From positions 124,001 to 188,000 of the forward strand of contig NZ_STGJ01000001.1 in the NCBI RefSeq assembly GCF_004919095.1: a stretch of DNA of 64,000 nt. The letters run 5' to 3'. The stretch's first letter is position 1, and every line of letters starts with the position of its first letter. A program made the translations under genes and the position numbers. The stretch is from Crenobacter intestini. GTDB lineage: Bacteria; Pseudomonadota; Gammaproteobacteria; Burkholderiales; Chromobacteriaceae. Below are positions 16,298-24,849 of the stretch, one piece after another. The notes beneath the pieces are model-generated. The model did not search any database and was not told the origin of the DNA. It saw nothing but the letters and a program-made list of their open reading frames with translations.

Positions 16298-16972
16298 ATG
16301 CTCGAAACCAGTTACCTTGCCTTGCTGATGGCAGGCCTGCTCGGCGGTGGCCACTGTCTTGGCATGTGCGGCGGCATCGTCGCCGCGCTGAGCGCCGGCG
16401 GACAAGGGCGCGTGCCGTGGCCGCTGCTGCTTGGCTACAACACGGGGCGCGTCGCCAGCTACACGCTCGTTGGCGCCCTGCTCGGCGCTGCCGGCGCACT
16501 TCTCCTGGAACACGCCGCGTTTACCAGCGTGCGCGTCGCGCTCTTCGTGGTCGCCAACCTGGTGATCGTGCTGATGGGCCTGTATATCGCCGGCTGGTCG
16601 GGGTGGACCACGCGCATCGAGCGACTGGGCGTGCCCTTGTGGCGGCGCCTGCAGCCACTCGCGCGCAAGCTGATCCCGGTACGCTCGCCGCAGCAGGCGC
16701 TACTGGTCGGCGCCTTATGGGGCTGGCTGCCTTGCGGGCTGGTCTATAGCGCGTCGCTCTCGGCGCTGGCCAGCGGCAGCGCATCCGGCGGCGCGCTGGC
16801 CATGCTGGCCTTCGGCGCCGGCACACTGCCCAACCTGCTGCTGATGGGCTGGTTTGCCAGCCGCTTGCGCGCCTGGCTGCAAAAACCCTGGCTGCGCCGT
16901 GTGGCCGGCCTGGCGGTAGTCGCCAGCGGCGCGTGGCCGCTGGCACGCCTGTTAATCAGCGCAGCGCACTGA
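16298..16972 (+). CDS. SafE/DsbD-like membrane protein (CcoH-region type)
   Basis: 224 residues, about six helices. The N-terminal GGGHCLGMCGG motif with two Cys is characteristic of the TauE/SafE-like DsbD_2 family, often encoded near cbb3 oxidase and copper genes, where it may handle metal or electron transfer. Here no such genes are adjacent. It ends convergently inside the last 17 bases of znuA. Confidence 0.82.
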   Translation: MLETSYLALLMAGLLGGGHCLGMCGGIVAALSAGGQGRVPWPLLLGYNTGRVASYTLVGALLGAAGALLLEHAAFTSVRVALFVVANLVIVLMGLYIAGWSGWTTRIERLGVPLWRRLQPLARKLIPVRSPQQALLVGALWGWLPCGLVYSASLSALASGSASGGALAMLAFGAGTLPNLLLMGWFASRLRAWLQKPWLRRVAGLAVVASGAWPLARLLISAAH

Positions 16973-17840
16973 CGATGGCGCCGACGTTGGTGCGGAACAG
17001 GCCGAGGTAGCTGTTGGCCGGCGCGCTGCCGGCGAGCGCATCCGAGTACAGCCGGCCGCCGACCTTGACGCCAGCCTCACGCGACAGCTGCTCGATCAGG
17101 CGCGGGTCGCTCATGTTTTCGACAAACACGGCCTTCACCTTGTCCTGCCTGACCTGCCGGATCAGGGTGGCGACCGTCTTCGCCGACGCCTCGGCCTCGG
17201 TCGAGACGCCGCGCGGGGACAGGAAGCGGATCTGGTAGCGGTCCCCAAGGTAGGCGAACGCGTCGTGCGAGGTCAGCACCTTGCGTTGCGCGGCCGGCAC
17301 GGCCGCGAACGCTTTCGCCGCCCACGCGTCGGCCGCCTCGACTTTTTGCGTATACGCGGCAGCGCGGGTGCGGTAATAGTCGCGCCCGGCCGGGTCCGCC
17401 TTGGCGAGCCCCGCTTCGATATTCTTCACGTACTGAACCACGCGTTTTGGATCGTGCCAGGCATGCGGGTCGACACCGCCGTGGTCATGGCCGTGATCGT
17501 CGTGCCCGGCTTGCAGGGGTTTTACCCCCTGGGTCGCGACGATGTTGACGCCCTTGAAGCCTGAGGTCTTCGCCAGCCGGCTGACCCAGCCCTCGTAGCC
17601 CAGCCCGTTGACGACGAAGACCTTCGCCGCACCCAGTTTCTTCACGTCGGCCGGCCGCGGCTGGTAGACGTGCGCGTCCTGGTCGGCGCCAACCAGCGGC
17701 ACCACGTCGACCCGCTCCCCGCCTACTTCGCGGGTCAGGTCGGCGAGGATGCTGAAGCTCGCAACAACCGGCATGGGCGCCGCGGCCCAAGCCGTGCCCG
17801 CCAACGCGAACACGGCGCATAACAACAGATTTTTTTTCAT
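16956..17840 (-). CDS. znuA: Zinc ABC transporter, periplasmic binding protein
   Basis: 294 residues with a signal peptide (1-19, cut near AWA-A). Cluster A-I fold with metal ligand H57 (DQDAHVYQPRPAD), H126 and H129 (VDPHAWHDP), and a His/Asp loop at 113-120 (HDDHGHDH) typical of zinc-specific ZnuA. It delivers zinc to ZnuBC. Last gene of the zur operon. Confidence 0.93.
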   Translation of the reverse strand: MKKNLLLCAVFALAGTAWAAAPMPVVASFSILADLTREVGGERVDVVPLVGADQDAHVYQPRPADVKKLGAAKVFVVNGLGYEGWVSRLAKTSGFKGVNIVATQGVKPLQAGHDDHGHDHGGVDPHAWHDPKRVVQYVKNIEAGLAKADPAGRDYYRTRAAAYTQKVEAADAWAAKAFAAVPAAQRKVLTSHDAFAYLGDRYQIRFLSPRGVSTEAEASAKTVATLIRQVRQDKVKAVFVENMSDPRLIEQLSREAGVKVGGRLYSDALAGSAPANSYLGLFRTNVGAIVSALR

Positions 17841-17870
17841 TTGGATTCCAATGAATGGGGGTCGCCGCAG

Positions 17871-18752
17871 CTACTCGGCGAGATGGCGCCCGCGTAGGTA
17901 GCGCGGCAAGGCGCCACCTTGCTTGCCGACCAGCAGCGACAACAAATAGATCACGCCGGCGAGCAGGATGATCGCGGGGCCGGACGGCAACTCGACGTGA
18001 TAGGACAGCAACAGGCCGCCCACGCCGCTGACTGTCGCGATCAGAACCGATGCGACCAGCATGCCGCCCACGCTGCGCGCCCATAGCCGGGCGCTGATCG
18101 CGGGCAGCATCATCAGGCCGACCGCCATCAGGGTGCCCAGCGCCTGGAAGCCAGCGACCAGGTTAAGCACCACCAGCAGCAGGAAGAGCTGGTGCCACCA
18201 CGGCCCGTGCCCGCGCATCGAGAAGAGGAACACCGGGTCCAGGCACTCGATCAGGAGCGCGCGCCAGATCACGGCCAGCGTGAGCAGCGTCACCGTCGCG
18301 ACGGAGGCGACCAGGAGCAGCGCCGCGTCGTCGACGGCGAGCACCGAGCCGAACAGGATGTGCATCAAGTCGACGTTGCTGCCGCTGACCGACACGAGCA
18401 GCACGCCCGCCGCCAGCGACATCAGGTAGAAGGCGGCGAAGCTCGCGTCCTCGCGCACCGAGGTGTAGCGGGTGGCGATGCCGGCGAGCGCGGCGACCAG
18501 CACGCCGGCGACAAAGCCGCCGATGCTCATCGCGGGCAGGGAAAGGCCGGCCAGCATGAAGCCGATGGCGGCGCCCGGCAGCACCGCGTGGCTCATCGCG
18601 TCGCCCATCAGGCTCATGCGGCGCATCACCAGCAACAGGCCGATCGGTGCAGAGCCCAGCGCCAGCGCGACTGACGCGACCAGCGCACGGCGCATGAAGG
18701 CGAATTCGGCAAACGGCGCGATCAGCGTCTCGTACAGCATGTGCAGGATCAT
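17871..18752 (-). CDS. znuB: Zinc ABC transporter permease
   Basis: 293 residues from the ATG at 18752, overlapping the ATPase stop by 4 bp. Seven to nine membrane helices; the conserved segments RRMSLMGDAMSHAVLPGAA and the C-terminal half with QALGTLMAVGLMMLPA match the ABC-3 family (ZnuB/MntB). Contact with ZnuC is expected through the segment near SLMGDAMSHA. Confidence 0.92.
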   Translation of the reverse strand: MILHMLYETLIAPFAEFAFMRRALVASVALALGSAPIGLLLVMRRMSLMGDAMSHAVLPGAAIGFMLAGLSLPAMSIGGFVAGVLVAALAGIATRYTSVREDASFAAFYLMSLAAGVLLVSVSGSNVDLMHILFGSVLAVDDAALLLVASVATVTLLTLAVIWRALLIECLDPVFLFSMRGHGPWWHQLFLLLVVLNLVAGFQALGTLMAVGLMMLPAISARLWARSVGGMLVASVLIATVSGVGGLLLSYHVELPSGPAIILLAGVIYLLSLLVGKQGGALPRYLRGRHLAE

Positions 18753-19492
18753 GCCCCCTCCCTGGCGGTTTCGCAGACCGGCGCGTGCGCGTGCCAGACG
18801 GCGACCTTGTCGAGCGCGCGGCGCAGGTTGTCGTCGGTGAGCACCGACGCGGTCGCGCCCCACGCAACCACTTCGCGCGCCAACAGCAGGGTCTGCGCGA
18901 AATAGGCGCGCACCTGTTCGTAGTCGTGCAGCACGGCGACCACCGTGCGGCCCTCTTCTTTCCAGCGCCGTACCAGTTCGAGCAGGTCGAAGGTGGTCTT
19001 GGCGTCGACCGCGTTGAAGGGCTCGTCGAGCAGGATCAGCCGGGCGTCCTGCACCAGGATGCGGGCGAACAGCACGCGCTGGAACTGGCCGTTGGAGAGC
19101 GCATCGATGGTCCGCGAGGCGAAACCGGACAGGCCGACGGTCGCCAGCGCCTCGCTGACCCTGGCAAGCGAGGCCGTGTCGACACCGCCGAAGGCGCCGG
19201 TGCGCCGCCACAGGCCGGTGGCGACCAGGTCGGTCACCGTCACCGGCAAGGAGCGGTCGATTTCCGACTGCTGCGGCAGGTACGCGATATCGGCGAGTGA
19301 GCCGCCGTCAAAGCGGACATGCCCCTCGTCCGGCCTCAACGCACCGATCATGGTCTTGAGCAGCGTGCTCTTGCCAGCGCCGTTGGGGCCGAAGATGGCG
19401 GTCGCCTCGCCCTCGGCGAAGGTGCCGCTGGCGTGGTGGACCGCCGGGTGGCGGCGGTAGGAGACGGTCAGGTTGTCGAGGATGATCTTCAC
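18749..19492 (-). CDS. znuC: Zinc ABC transporter ATP-binding protein
   Basis: 247 residues from a GTG at 19492 with a GGGAGAGG ribosome site; longer upstream readings enter the small membrane gene and the COG0523 gene. Walker A GPNGAGKS at 35-42, signature LSNGQFQR, Walker B LILLDEP followed by FNAVD. It powers zinc import through ZnuB. Its start overlaps the preceding 42-codon gene by 4 bases (GTGA). Confidence 0.93.
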   Translation of the reverse strand: MKIILDNLTVSYRRHPAVHHASGTFAEGEATAIFGPNGAGKSTLLKTMIGALRPDEGHVRFDGGSLADIAYLPQQSEIDRSLPVTVTDLVATGLWRRTGAFGGVDTASLARVSEALATVGLSGFASRTIDALSNGQFQRVLFARILVQDARLILLDEPFNAVDAKTTFDLLELVRRWKEEGRTVVAVLHDYEQVRAYFAQTLLLAREVVAWGATASVLTDDNLRRALDKVAVWHAHAPVCETAREGA

Positions 19493-19617
19493 GCGACCTC
19501 TCCCAGTGCCCAGAATACGAGCAGCCACAACAGGGCCAGCAGCACGGCGGCGCCCAGCAAACGCTCGAGCGCAGAGCGCATCAACAAGGTGCGCAGCGGA
19601 CGGTGGTTCGCGCTCAT
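19489..19617 (-). CDS. Small single-span membrane peptide in the zinc operon
   Basis: A 42-residue open frame too short for usual gene calling. It starts with an ATG overlapping the stop of the COG0523 gene (ATGA) and ends with a TGA overlapping the GTG of znuC (GTGA), so it is translationally coupled on both sides. An N-terminal basic part (MSANHRPLRTLLMRSALERL) precedes one hydrophobic helix LLGAAVLLALLWLLVFWALG and a short acidic end. The topology suggests a peptide anchored in the inner membrane near ZnuBC. No family recognised. Confidence 0.65.
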   Translation of the reverse strand: MSANHRPLRTLLMRSALERLLGAAVLLALLWLLVFWALGEVA

Positions 19618-20546
19618 GGCTGAGCCTCCGGCTCCAGGCACCCGGCGAGCGCGGCCTCGAGGGTCGCCTCATCGATGGCCGGTGCGATCAACTCGAAACG
19701 GCTGTCGCGCCGCCACGCGAACTGGCTTGCCCCCCATTGCCCGGCGCTCCAGTTAAGCCACACCCAGCTACCCAGCACGCGGAACACGCCCTTGGCGCGG
19801 ACCAGTCCGGGCACCCGGCCCGGCAATTCGTCGAAAAACGCGGTCAAACGCTCGCCGTTGAAGTCGCGGTCCGCGGCGAACGACCAGCCGGCGCTTACCC
19901 AGCCCCCCGTCTCGCCGCTGGGCACGGCCGGCCGGTAACGCGGGCGCGGTGCAGCGGGCATGGCAAGCCAGACAGGGTCGGCCGCGCCGTTGGATACCTC
20001 TGCGACAAGCGCCTTGGCCGGAAACAGCGCGGCCGCCTGTTGGGCGAAACGCTCAAGCGTCGTCGCGTCGGCCAGGTCGCACTTGGTCGCGATAAGGACG
20101 TCGGCGACGGCGATCTGGTCGCGGTACAGCGGGTTGCGGGCGTAGCCGGGGTCGACGAACTGGCGCGGGTCGACCAGCGTCAGCGTCGCGGCGACCTCGA
20201 CGCCGTCAGCGAGCGGCTTCTCTCGCAGTTCGTCGATCACGCCGGCCGCGTGCGCGAGCCCGCTCGCCTCGATCAGCAGTCGCTGCGGGCGGTGGCGGCG
20301 GATCAGGTTGGCGACCGTCACCGTCAATTGCGGGCCGGCCGCGCAGCACAGGCAGCCGCCGGCGATCTCGGCGACGGGCAATTCGCCGTCGTCAAGGACA
20401 GCACCGTCGATGCCGATTTCGCCGAATTCGTTGACGATGACCGCCCAGCGCTCGCCGGCCGGACGGTTCGCGAGCAGGTGGCGCAGGGCCGTGGTCTTGC
20501 CCACGCCCAGGAAGCCGGTGATCAGGTTGATCGGGGTCTTGTTCAT
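19614..20546 (-). CDS. COG0523/CobW-family GTPase, probable zinc metallochaperone
   Basis: 310 residues from the ATG at 20546 with an AAGGAG ribosome site. P-loop GFLGVGKTT at 11-19, metal-binding GGCLCC with C65, C67 and C68, and a guanine-specificity TKCD. Such GTPases transfer zinc to client enzymes when zinc is short; position directly after zur and before znuCBA supports that job over cobalamin synthesis. The C-terminal CobW_C domain begins near residue 215. Confidence 0.88.
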   Translation of the reverse strand: MNKTPINLITGFLGVGKTTALRHLLANRPAGERWAVIVNEFGEIGIDGAVLDDGELPVAEIAGGCLCCAAGPQLTVTVANLIRRHRPQRLLIEASGLAHAAGVIDELREKPLADGVEVAATLTLVDPRQFVDPGYARNPLYRDQIAVADVLIATKCDLADATTLERFAQQAAALFPAKALVAEVSNGAADPVWLAMPAAPRPRYRPAVPSGETGGWVSAGWSFAADRDFNGERLTAFFDELPGRVPGLVRAKGVFRVLGSWVWLNWSAGQWGASQFAWRRDSRFELIAPAIDEATLEAALAGCLEPEAQP

Positions 20547-20974
20547 GCGCACTCCTTGCAGCAACCGGTGAGCACCAGCGTCTGTTCGCGCGGCACGAAA
20601 CCGGCGGCGCTGGCCGAGGCCGACAGCGCGGCGAAGGCGTCGTCGCCGGAGAGTTCGGTGACCTTGCCGCAACGCTCGCAGGCGAGGATCAACGCGCGGT
20701 GGCTGCACTCGAAATGGTGGCAGACGATATAGCCGTTGAGCGCGTCCACCCGGTGCAGCATGCCCTGCTGCGCCAGATAGTCGAGCGCGCGGTAGACGGT
20801 GGGGGGCGCGACGACACCGCGCTCGGCCTGCAAGTCGGCGAGCACCTGGTAGGCCTTGACCACCCCGGGGTAGCCCAGCACCAGCTCGAGCACACGGCGG
20901 CGCAACGCGGTCAGCCTGGTGCCGCTCGCCGCGCAGGTGGCGTCGGCGGCGGCCAGATAGTCGCTTGTGTTCAT
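20543..20974 (-). CDS. zur: Zinc uptake regulator, Fur family
   Basis: 143 residues from the ATG at 20974; a GTG at 21001 would add nine residues. Winged helix at about 15-85 (GTRLTALRRRVLELVL, APPTVYRALDYL), then the dimer domain with HHFECSH and two structural-zinc Cys pairs, C99/C102 and C139/C142. Zur closes zinc uptake genes when zinc is plentiful. A near-perfect Zur palindrome lies 34 bp upstream, so the operon should be autoregulated. Confidence 0.92.
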   Translation of the reverse strand: MNTSDYLAAADATCAASGTRLTALRRRVLELVLGYPGVVKAYQVLADLQAERGVVAPPTVYRALDYLAQQGMLHRVDALNGYIVCHHFECSHRALILACERCGKVTELSGDDAFAALSASASAAGFVPREQTLVLTGCCKECA

Positions 20975-21006
20975 CGGCGCGTTCCGGTCGGATCGAAACA
21001 CGCGAT

Positions 21007-21021
21007 TGTTATACTATAACA
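21007..21021. promoter_or_regulatory. Zur box
   Basis: The palindrome TGTTATACTATAACA is a perfect 7-1-7 inverted repeat identical in form to the known Zur consensus GTTATAnTATAAC. It lies over the likely promoter of the zur operon: on the minus strand TTGACG at 21028-21033 and TAACAA at 21006-21011, 16 bp apart. Confidence 0.88.
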
Positions 21022-21047
21022 TTGCCTCGTCAAGCCGCCGGAGAGGC

Positions 21048-23234
21048 TCAGTAGTCTGCCCCGAGGTAGAAATAGGCCGTCCAGCGCCCGCCCCTGCCGT
21101 TACCGACCCCGAGGAACAGCGGACCGAACAGGGTGTCCGCACCGACGAAGGCCGAGGCGGCCGGCAGCCACTCGCTGTCCTTGCCGTCCCACAGGCCGTT
21201 CCAGATACGGCCGACCTCGGCCGACGCGCCGACGTAGATGCCGGTACCCAGCGCGGAGGGCAGCGAGGCGACCCGCCAGTAGCCCATCAGCCGCGCCAGC
21301 GCCGCGCGCTGGCCGAGCAGTTCGTCGTTCTGGTAGCCCGACAGGTTGAGGAAGCCGCCGAGCGAGGCGATGTTGGCGCCTTCCTGCGTGCTGCCGCGGG
21401 CCTTGCCGGTCAGCCGCCAGGTCAGGTCTGCGCCCGTGGTGTGCACGTAATCGAAGCCGGTGTCGTAGCTGACCAGCTGTTCGTAGTCTTTCGCGCTCCA
21501 GTCAGGCAGCGCGCGCTGCACGTCGACCCTTACCGCGTAGCCATTGCGCGGCCAGCGCGGATTGTCGACCTGGTCGATCGTCAGCCGGGTCTCCACACCG
21601 CCCAGCCGGTAGCTCGCGCTAGGAAACTCGCCCGGGTCGCCGACTCTGAGCCCGGTATCGACCTGCCCCCTGAAGAGACCCAGCCGCCATTCGCCGTAAC
21701 GCCCCAGCGCGACGCCAGAGGCCAGCGACACCCGCGAGTCGCGCAGGCTCAGGTCGGCGCGGCGGTCGTGCTCTGGCGTATACAGCGAGAAGGCATCCTT
21801 GCTCACGCGCAAACCGCCGGCAAGGAAGAACGGGGAAGTCGGGCTCAGCGGCTGGTAGAGCTCGCTGCCGAAATACAGGCTCTCGCCTATCCTCGCCTCG
21901 TTGAACCAGGTCGCCCCCGCCTCGTTCACCCAGGTGCGCCGGTGGCTCGCCAGTACCGCGAAGGTCGCGTCGCCGTTGCTGGCCCCTTCCATGCTGACGC
22001 CAAAACGCAACAGGTCGGGTCCGGTCGCACGCGGCTTCGGCGTGACGACGGCGCGCTCGCCATTGTCGCCCTCGACGCGGTAGGCGAGCCGGTCGTAGTC
22101 GCCCTCGGCGAACACGTCCTGCAAATTGGCGAGAAAGGCCGATTGCGACTGGCCACCCGCGGGCACGGCCAGCTTGTCCTCGAGCAGGCGCCGGCTGCGG
22201 CCGGCAGGCGCGTCGACCTTGACCGATTCAATCCGCCCCGGCGTCGTTTGCGGGAGCGAAGCCCTCCAGAGCTGGTAGGCCGCGGGGTCTGCCGCGTAGC
22301 GTGCCAGTTGTGCCGCCTGCGCGCGCACTGCGGCCCGACCGGCCTCGACGATGCGCGGGCTGTCTGCAAACGCGGTGACCGGCGTGTCGCCCAGCGCGGG
22401 CGTGATCAGGATGTCGTCCGGGCCCAGCAGCTTCTTCTGCTCGGCGACGTTGCGGCTGACGCCGAAATTCAGGCTCTGGGTGAGCACGTCGAACCACGAG
22501 CGGATGTCTTCGGTCTTCTTCAGCGGCTCGCCGACGTCGACGGCGATCACCACGTCCGCGCAGCGCCCCTTGATGTCGGACACCGGCAGGTTGCGCGCGA
22601 GCAGGCCGTCCACCAGCAAGCGCCCGTCGACTTCGACCGCGTCGAACACGCCCGGCACCGCCATGCTGGCACGCAAGGCAGTCGCGAGGTCTCCCTTGTC
22701 GAAAACGACGGCGTCGCCGTTGGCAAGGTCGGTCGCCACCGCCCTGAACGGGATGGGCAACCGGTCGAAGTCGCCGGCCGGAATGCCCTGGGTCAGGTAG
22801 CGGATATAGAGGTCGACAGGCTGCGAGTTGATCGCGCCGCGCGGCAGCTTGAGCTTGCCGTCCTCGATGCCTACGCTCAGGTCTAGGTAGTTGCGGACAT
22901 CCTCGCGCTTGCGCGAAAAGGGTACGTCCTCGCGCCTGGGTTTGCCGGACGTCAGCTGGTCCCAGTCGGTGTGCGCGAAGGTTTCCTCCAGCCTGTCCAG
23001 CGGCTGGCCGCTCGCGTAGATGCCGCCGATCAGGGCGCCTGCGCTGGTGCCGGCGATGCAGCTGATCGGGATGCCCAGGCGGTCGAGTTCCTGCAGTACG
23101 CCTAGGTGGGCAAAGCCCCGCGCGCCGCCGCCGCCCAGCACGACGCCGATCCGCGGCGCCGGGGCCGCATCCGCGGCCAGCGCCGAACTGGCGAACCGCC
23201 CGAGCAGGATTGCAACAATCAGTAAGCGTTTCAT
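21048..23234 (-). CDS. Patatin-like phospholipase with beta-barrel (type Vd autotransporter)
   Basis: 728 residues: signal peptide (1-21), patatin domain (about 28-310), a POTRA-like linker (about 330-400) and a 16-strand-type barrel to the end, which closes with YFYLGADY. The oxyanion loop GGGGARG (34-40), nucleophile S64 (GTSAG) and D209 (DGLLARNLPV) form the lipase dyad. This order matches PlpD/FplA type Vd proteins, which move a phospholipase to or across the outer membrane. The reading frame stays open further upstream opposite the next gene, but the signal peptide fixes this start. Confidence 0.9.
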   Translation of the reverse strand: MKRLLIVAILLGRFASSALAADAAPAPRIGVVLGGGGARGFAHLGVLQELDRLGIPISCIAGTSAGALIGGIYASGQPLDRLEETFAHTDWDQLTSGKPRREDVPFSRKREDVRNYLDLSVGIEDGKLKLPRGAINSQPVDLYIRYLTQGIPAGDFDRLPIPFRAVATDLANGDAVVFDKGDLATALRASMAVPGVFDAVEVDGRLLVDGLLARNLPVSDIKGRCADVVIAVDVGEPLKKTEDIRSWFDVLTQSLNFGVSRNVAEQKKLLGPDDILITPALGDTPVTAFADSPRIVEAGRAAVRAQAAQLARYAADPAAYQLWRASLPQTTPGRIESVKVDAPAGRSRRLLEDKLAVPAGGQSQSAFLANLQDVFAEGDYDRLAYRVEGDNGERAVVTPKPRATGPDLLRFGVSMEGASNGDATFAVLASHRRTWVNEAGATWFNEARIGESLYFGSELYQPLSPTSPFFLAGGLRVSKDAFSLYTPEHDRRADLSLRDSRVSLASGVALGRYGEWRLGLFRGQVDTGLRVGDPGEFPSASYRLGGVETRLTIDQVDNPRWPRNGYAVRVDVQRALPDWSAKDYEQLVSYDTGFDYVHTTGADLTWRLTGKARGSTQEGANIASLGGFLNLSGYQNDELLGQRAALARLMGYWRVASLPSALGTGIYVGASAEVGRIWNGLWDGKDSEWLPAASAFVGADTLFGPLFLGVGNGRGGRWTAYFYLGADY

Positions 23235-23330
23235 GGCGATTAACGGCGGCGCATCCCTTCGCGGCAAGGCGGCAAACGGGTAGAATCGCCTATTCTTAAA
23301 AAAAACTGTAGACAGCGAGTATCTTACGAT

Positions 23331-24845
23331 ATGTTTGACCTCAAGGCTTTTTTCGGCACGCTCGCCGGTCGTGGTTCGACGTCCCACGCCACGGCCACCA
23401 GCGTCACCCAGCTTGCCAAGAACCTGCCCGAGGCCGAGTTCTACAGTACCTTCATCGAAATCATCAAGGCGGTCGCCAAGCTCAACGCCGACGTCGAGGT
23501 GCCGCTGCCCGAGCGCATGCAGGCACTCGCTTACGTCGACGACAAGGCGTACAGCTTCCACGAGAAGATCTGCCGCGACCTGTTGGCCAACACCGGCCGC
23601 CCGCAGCTGCACCTGCCGAGCATCCTGTCCTACCTGTCCGAGCTCTCCAACGGCTACCAGATCTGCCTGCGCCAGGCGCAGCGCGGCAAGGTGCCGACCG
23701 ACGGCGCGCTCAAGCAGTGCGCGTTGCGCGCGCTGCAGCACCAGCTCAGCCTGATCAAGTGGAGCGCCCTGCGCTACCTGTCCGCCGACGGGTCGACCTG
23801 GCAGCAGGCTTACCACATCTACGCATTTGCCGAATCGCAGGGTTTTGCCCGCGAAGCCATCCGCGCGTACGAGACGCAAAGCCCCGCCAGTTGCGAGGCG
23901 ACGCTGATCCGTGCGGCGATGCTGCATCTGGCGCAGACCGACAACCTGCTGCCGCAAGAGATCGAGGGGGTCGACCGCCTGCTGCAGCGCCTGATTGAGG
24001 AAGTCCACCTGACGCGGGACCCGGTCGCGACCGACTTCCAGTACGTGATCAACCTCGACAAGCCGCAGCCGCCGCAACTGATGCGCCGCGGCACCACCGG
24101 CAATGGTTGCCGCTACTGGTCTGGCGAGTCTGTCCTTAACCGGTTGGCCGACCTGATGCTGGCCTTCGAGCAGAAGATCCCAGACAGCCTGCTCACTGCG
24201 GTCCCCAGGCTTGCCGAGCCTGACTGGCAGTTGCTGCTGGAGAAACTGTCTACCCGCTGGAGCCAGGACGGCGGCAAGTCGATGCGCCGCCACGAGCGCA
24301 CGACGACCTATACCGACGCCCGCGTCGAGGTTGGCCTCGAACGCATCGCCCTCGCACTCAAGCTCTACCAGGGCGCCGGCAGCGCGCAGGAAGACAACTG
24401 GAAGATCAGCGACGTGAGCCCGACCGGCGTCGGCCTGGTATTTCTCGGCCGCGACATCGACCAGTTGAAGCTCGGCCGCCTGATCTGGCTGTCCAGCGCC
24501 TCGCTGGACAGCACGCTGGGCATGATCCGCCGCATTCAGCGGCTGGCCGAAGGCGGCACCCGCGTCGGGGTCGAGATCATCGCGGAGAACCCGCTGGTGG
24601 TCGGCCTGTCCGAAGGCGAGCCCGGGGAGAACTCGGCGCCGCTGCCTGCGCTCTATGTCACCCAGGCCAACGCGCGCAATTCGGCGAGGATGCTGCTGAT
24701 CCCCGAGCGGCTGGCCAGGCAGGACCTGCCGCTGATTTTCAGCGCCAACGGCAAGGCATACCAGATCCGCGTCAAGCAGCGCACCGCGGCCTTCGAGGAG
24801 GCCGCGCAGGTCGACTTCGAGACCCTGGACAGGGTCGGCGCCTGA
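23331..24845 (+). CDS. Large cytoplasmic protein with possible PilZ-like C-terminal region
   Basis: 504 residues, soluble and mostly helical to about 330. The C-terminal third has RRHERTTTYTDARVEVGL followed after about 35 residues by NWKISDVSPTGVGLVF and GRLIWL, reminiscent of the RxxxR and D/NxSxxG pair that binds cyclic di-GMP in PilZ domains, but the spacing is unusual. Conserved hypothetical proteins of this size occur in betaproteobacteria. Function uncertain. Divergent from the patatin gene. Confidence 0.5.
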   Translation: MFDLKAFFGTLAGRGSTSHATATSVTQLAKNLPEAEFYSTFIEIIKAVAKLNADVEVPLPERMQALAYVDDKAYSFHEKICRDLLANTGRPQLHLPSILSYLSELSNGYQICLRQAQRGKVPTDGALKQCALRALQHQLSLIKWSALRYLSADGSTWQQAYHIYAFAESQGFAREAIRAYETQSPASCEATLIRAAMLHLAQTDNLLPQEIEGVDRLLQRLIEEVHLTRDPVATDFQYVINLDKPQPPQLMRRGTTGNGCRYWSGESVLNRLADLMLAFEQKIPDSLLTAVPRLAEPDWQLLLEKLSTRWSQDGGKSMRRHERTTTYTDARVEVGLERIALALKLYQGAGSAQEDNWKISDVSPTGVGLVFLGRDIDQLKLGRLIWLSSASLDSTLGMIRRIQRLAEGGTRVGVEIIAENPLVVGLSEGEPGENSAPLPALYVTQANARNSARMLLIPERLARQDLPLIFSANGKAYQIRVKQRTAAFEEAAQVDFETLDRVGA

Positions 24846-24849
24846 GGCC

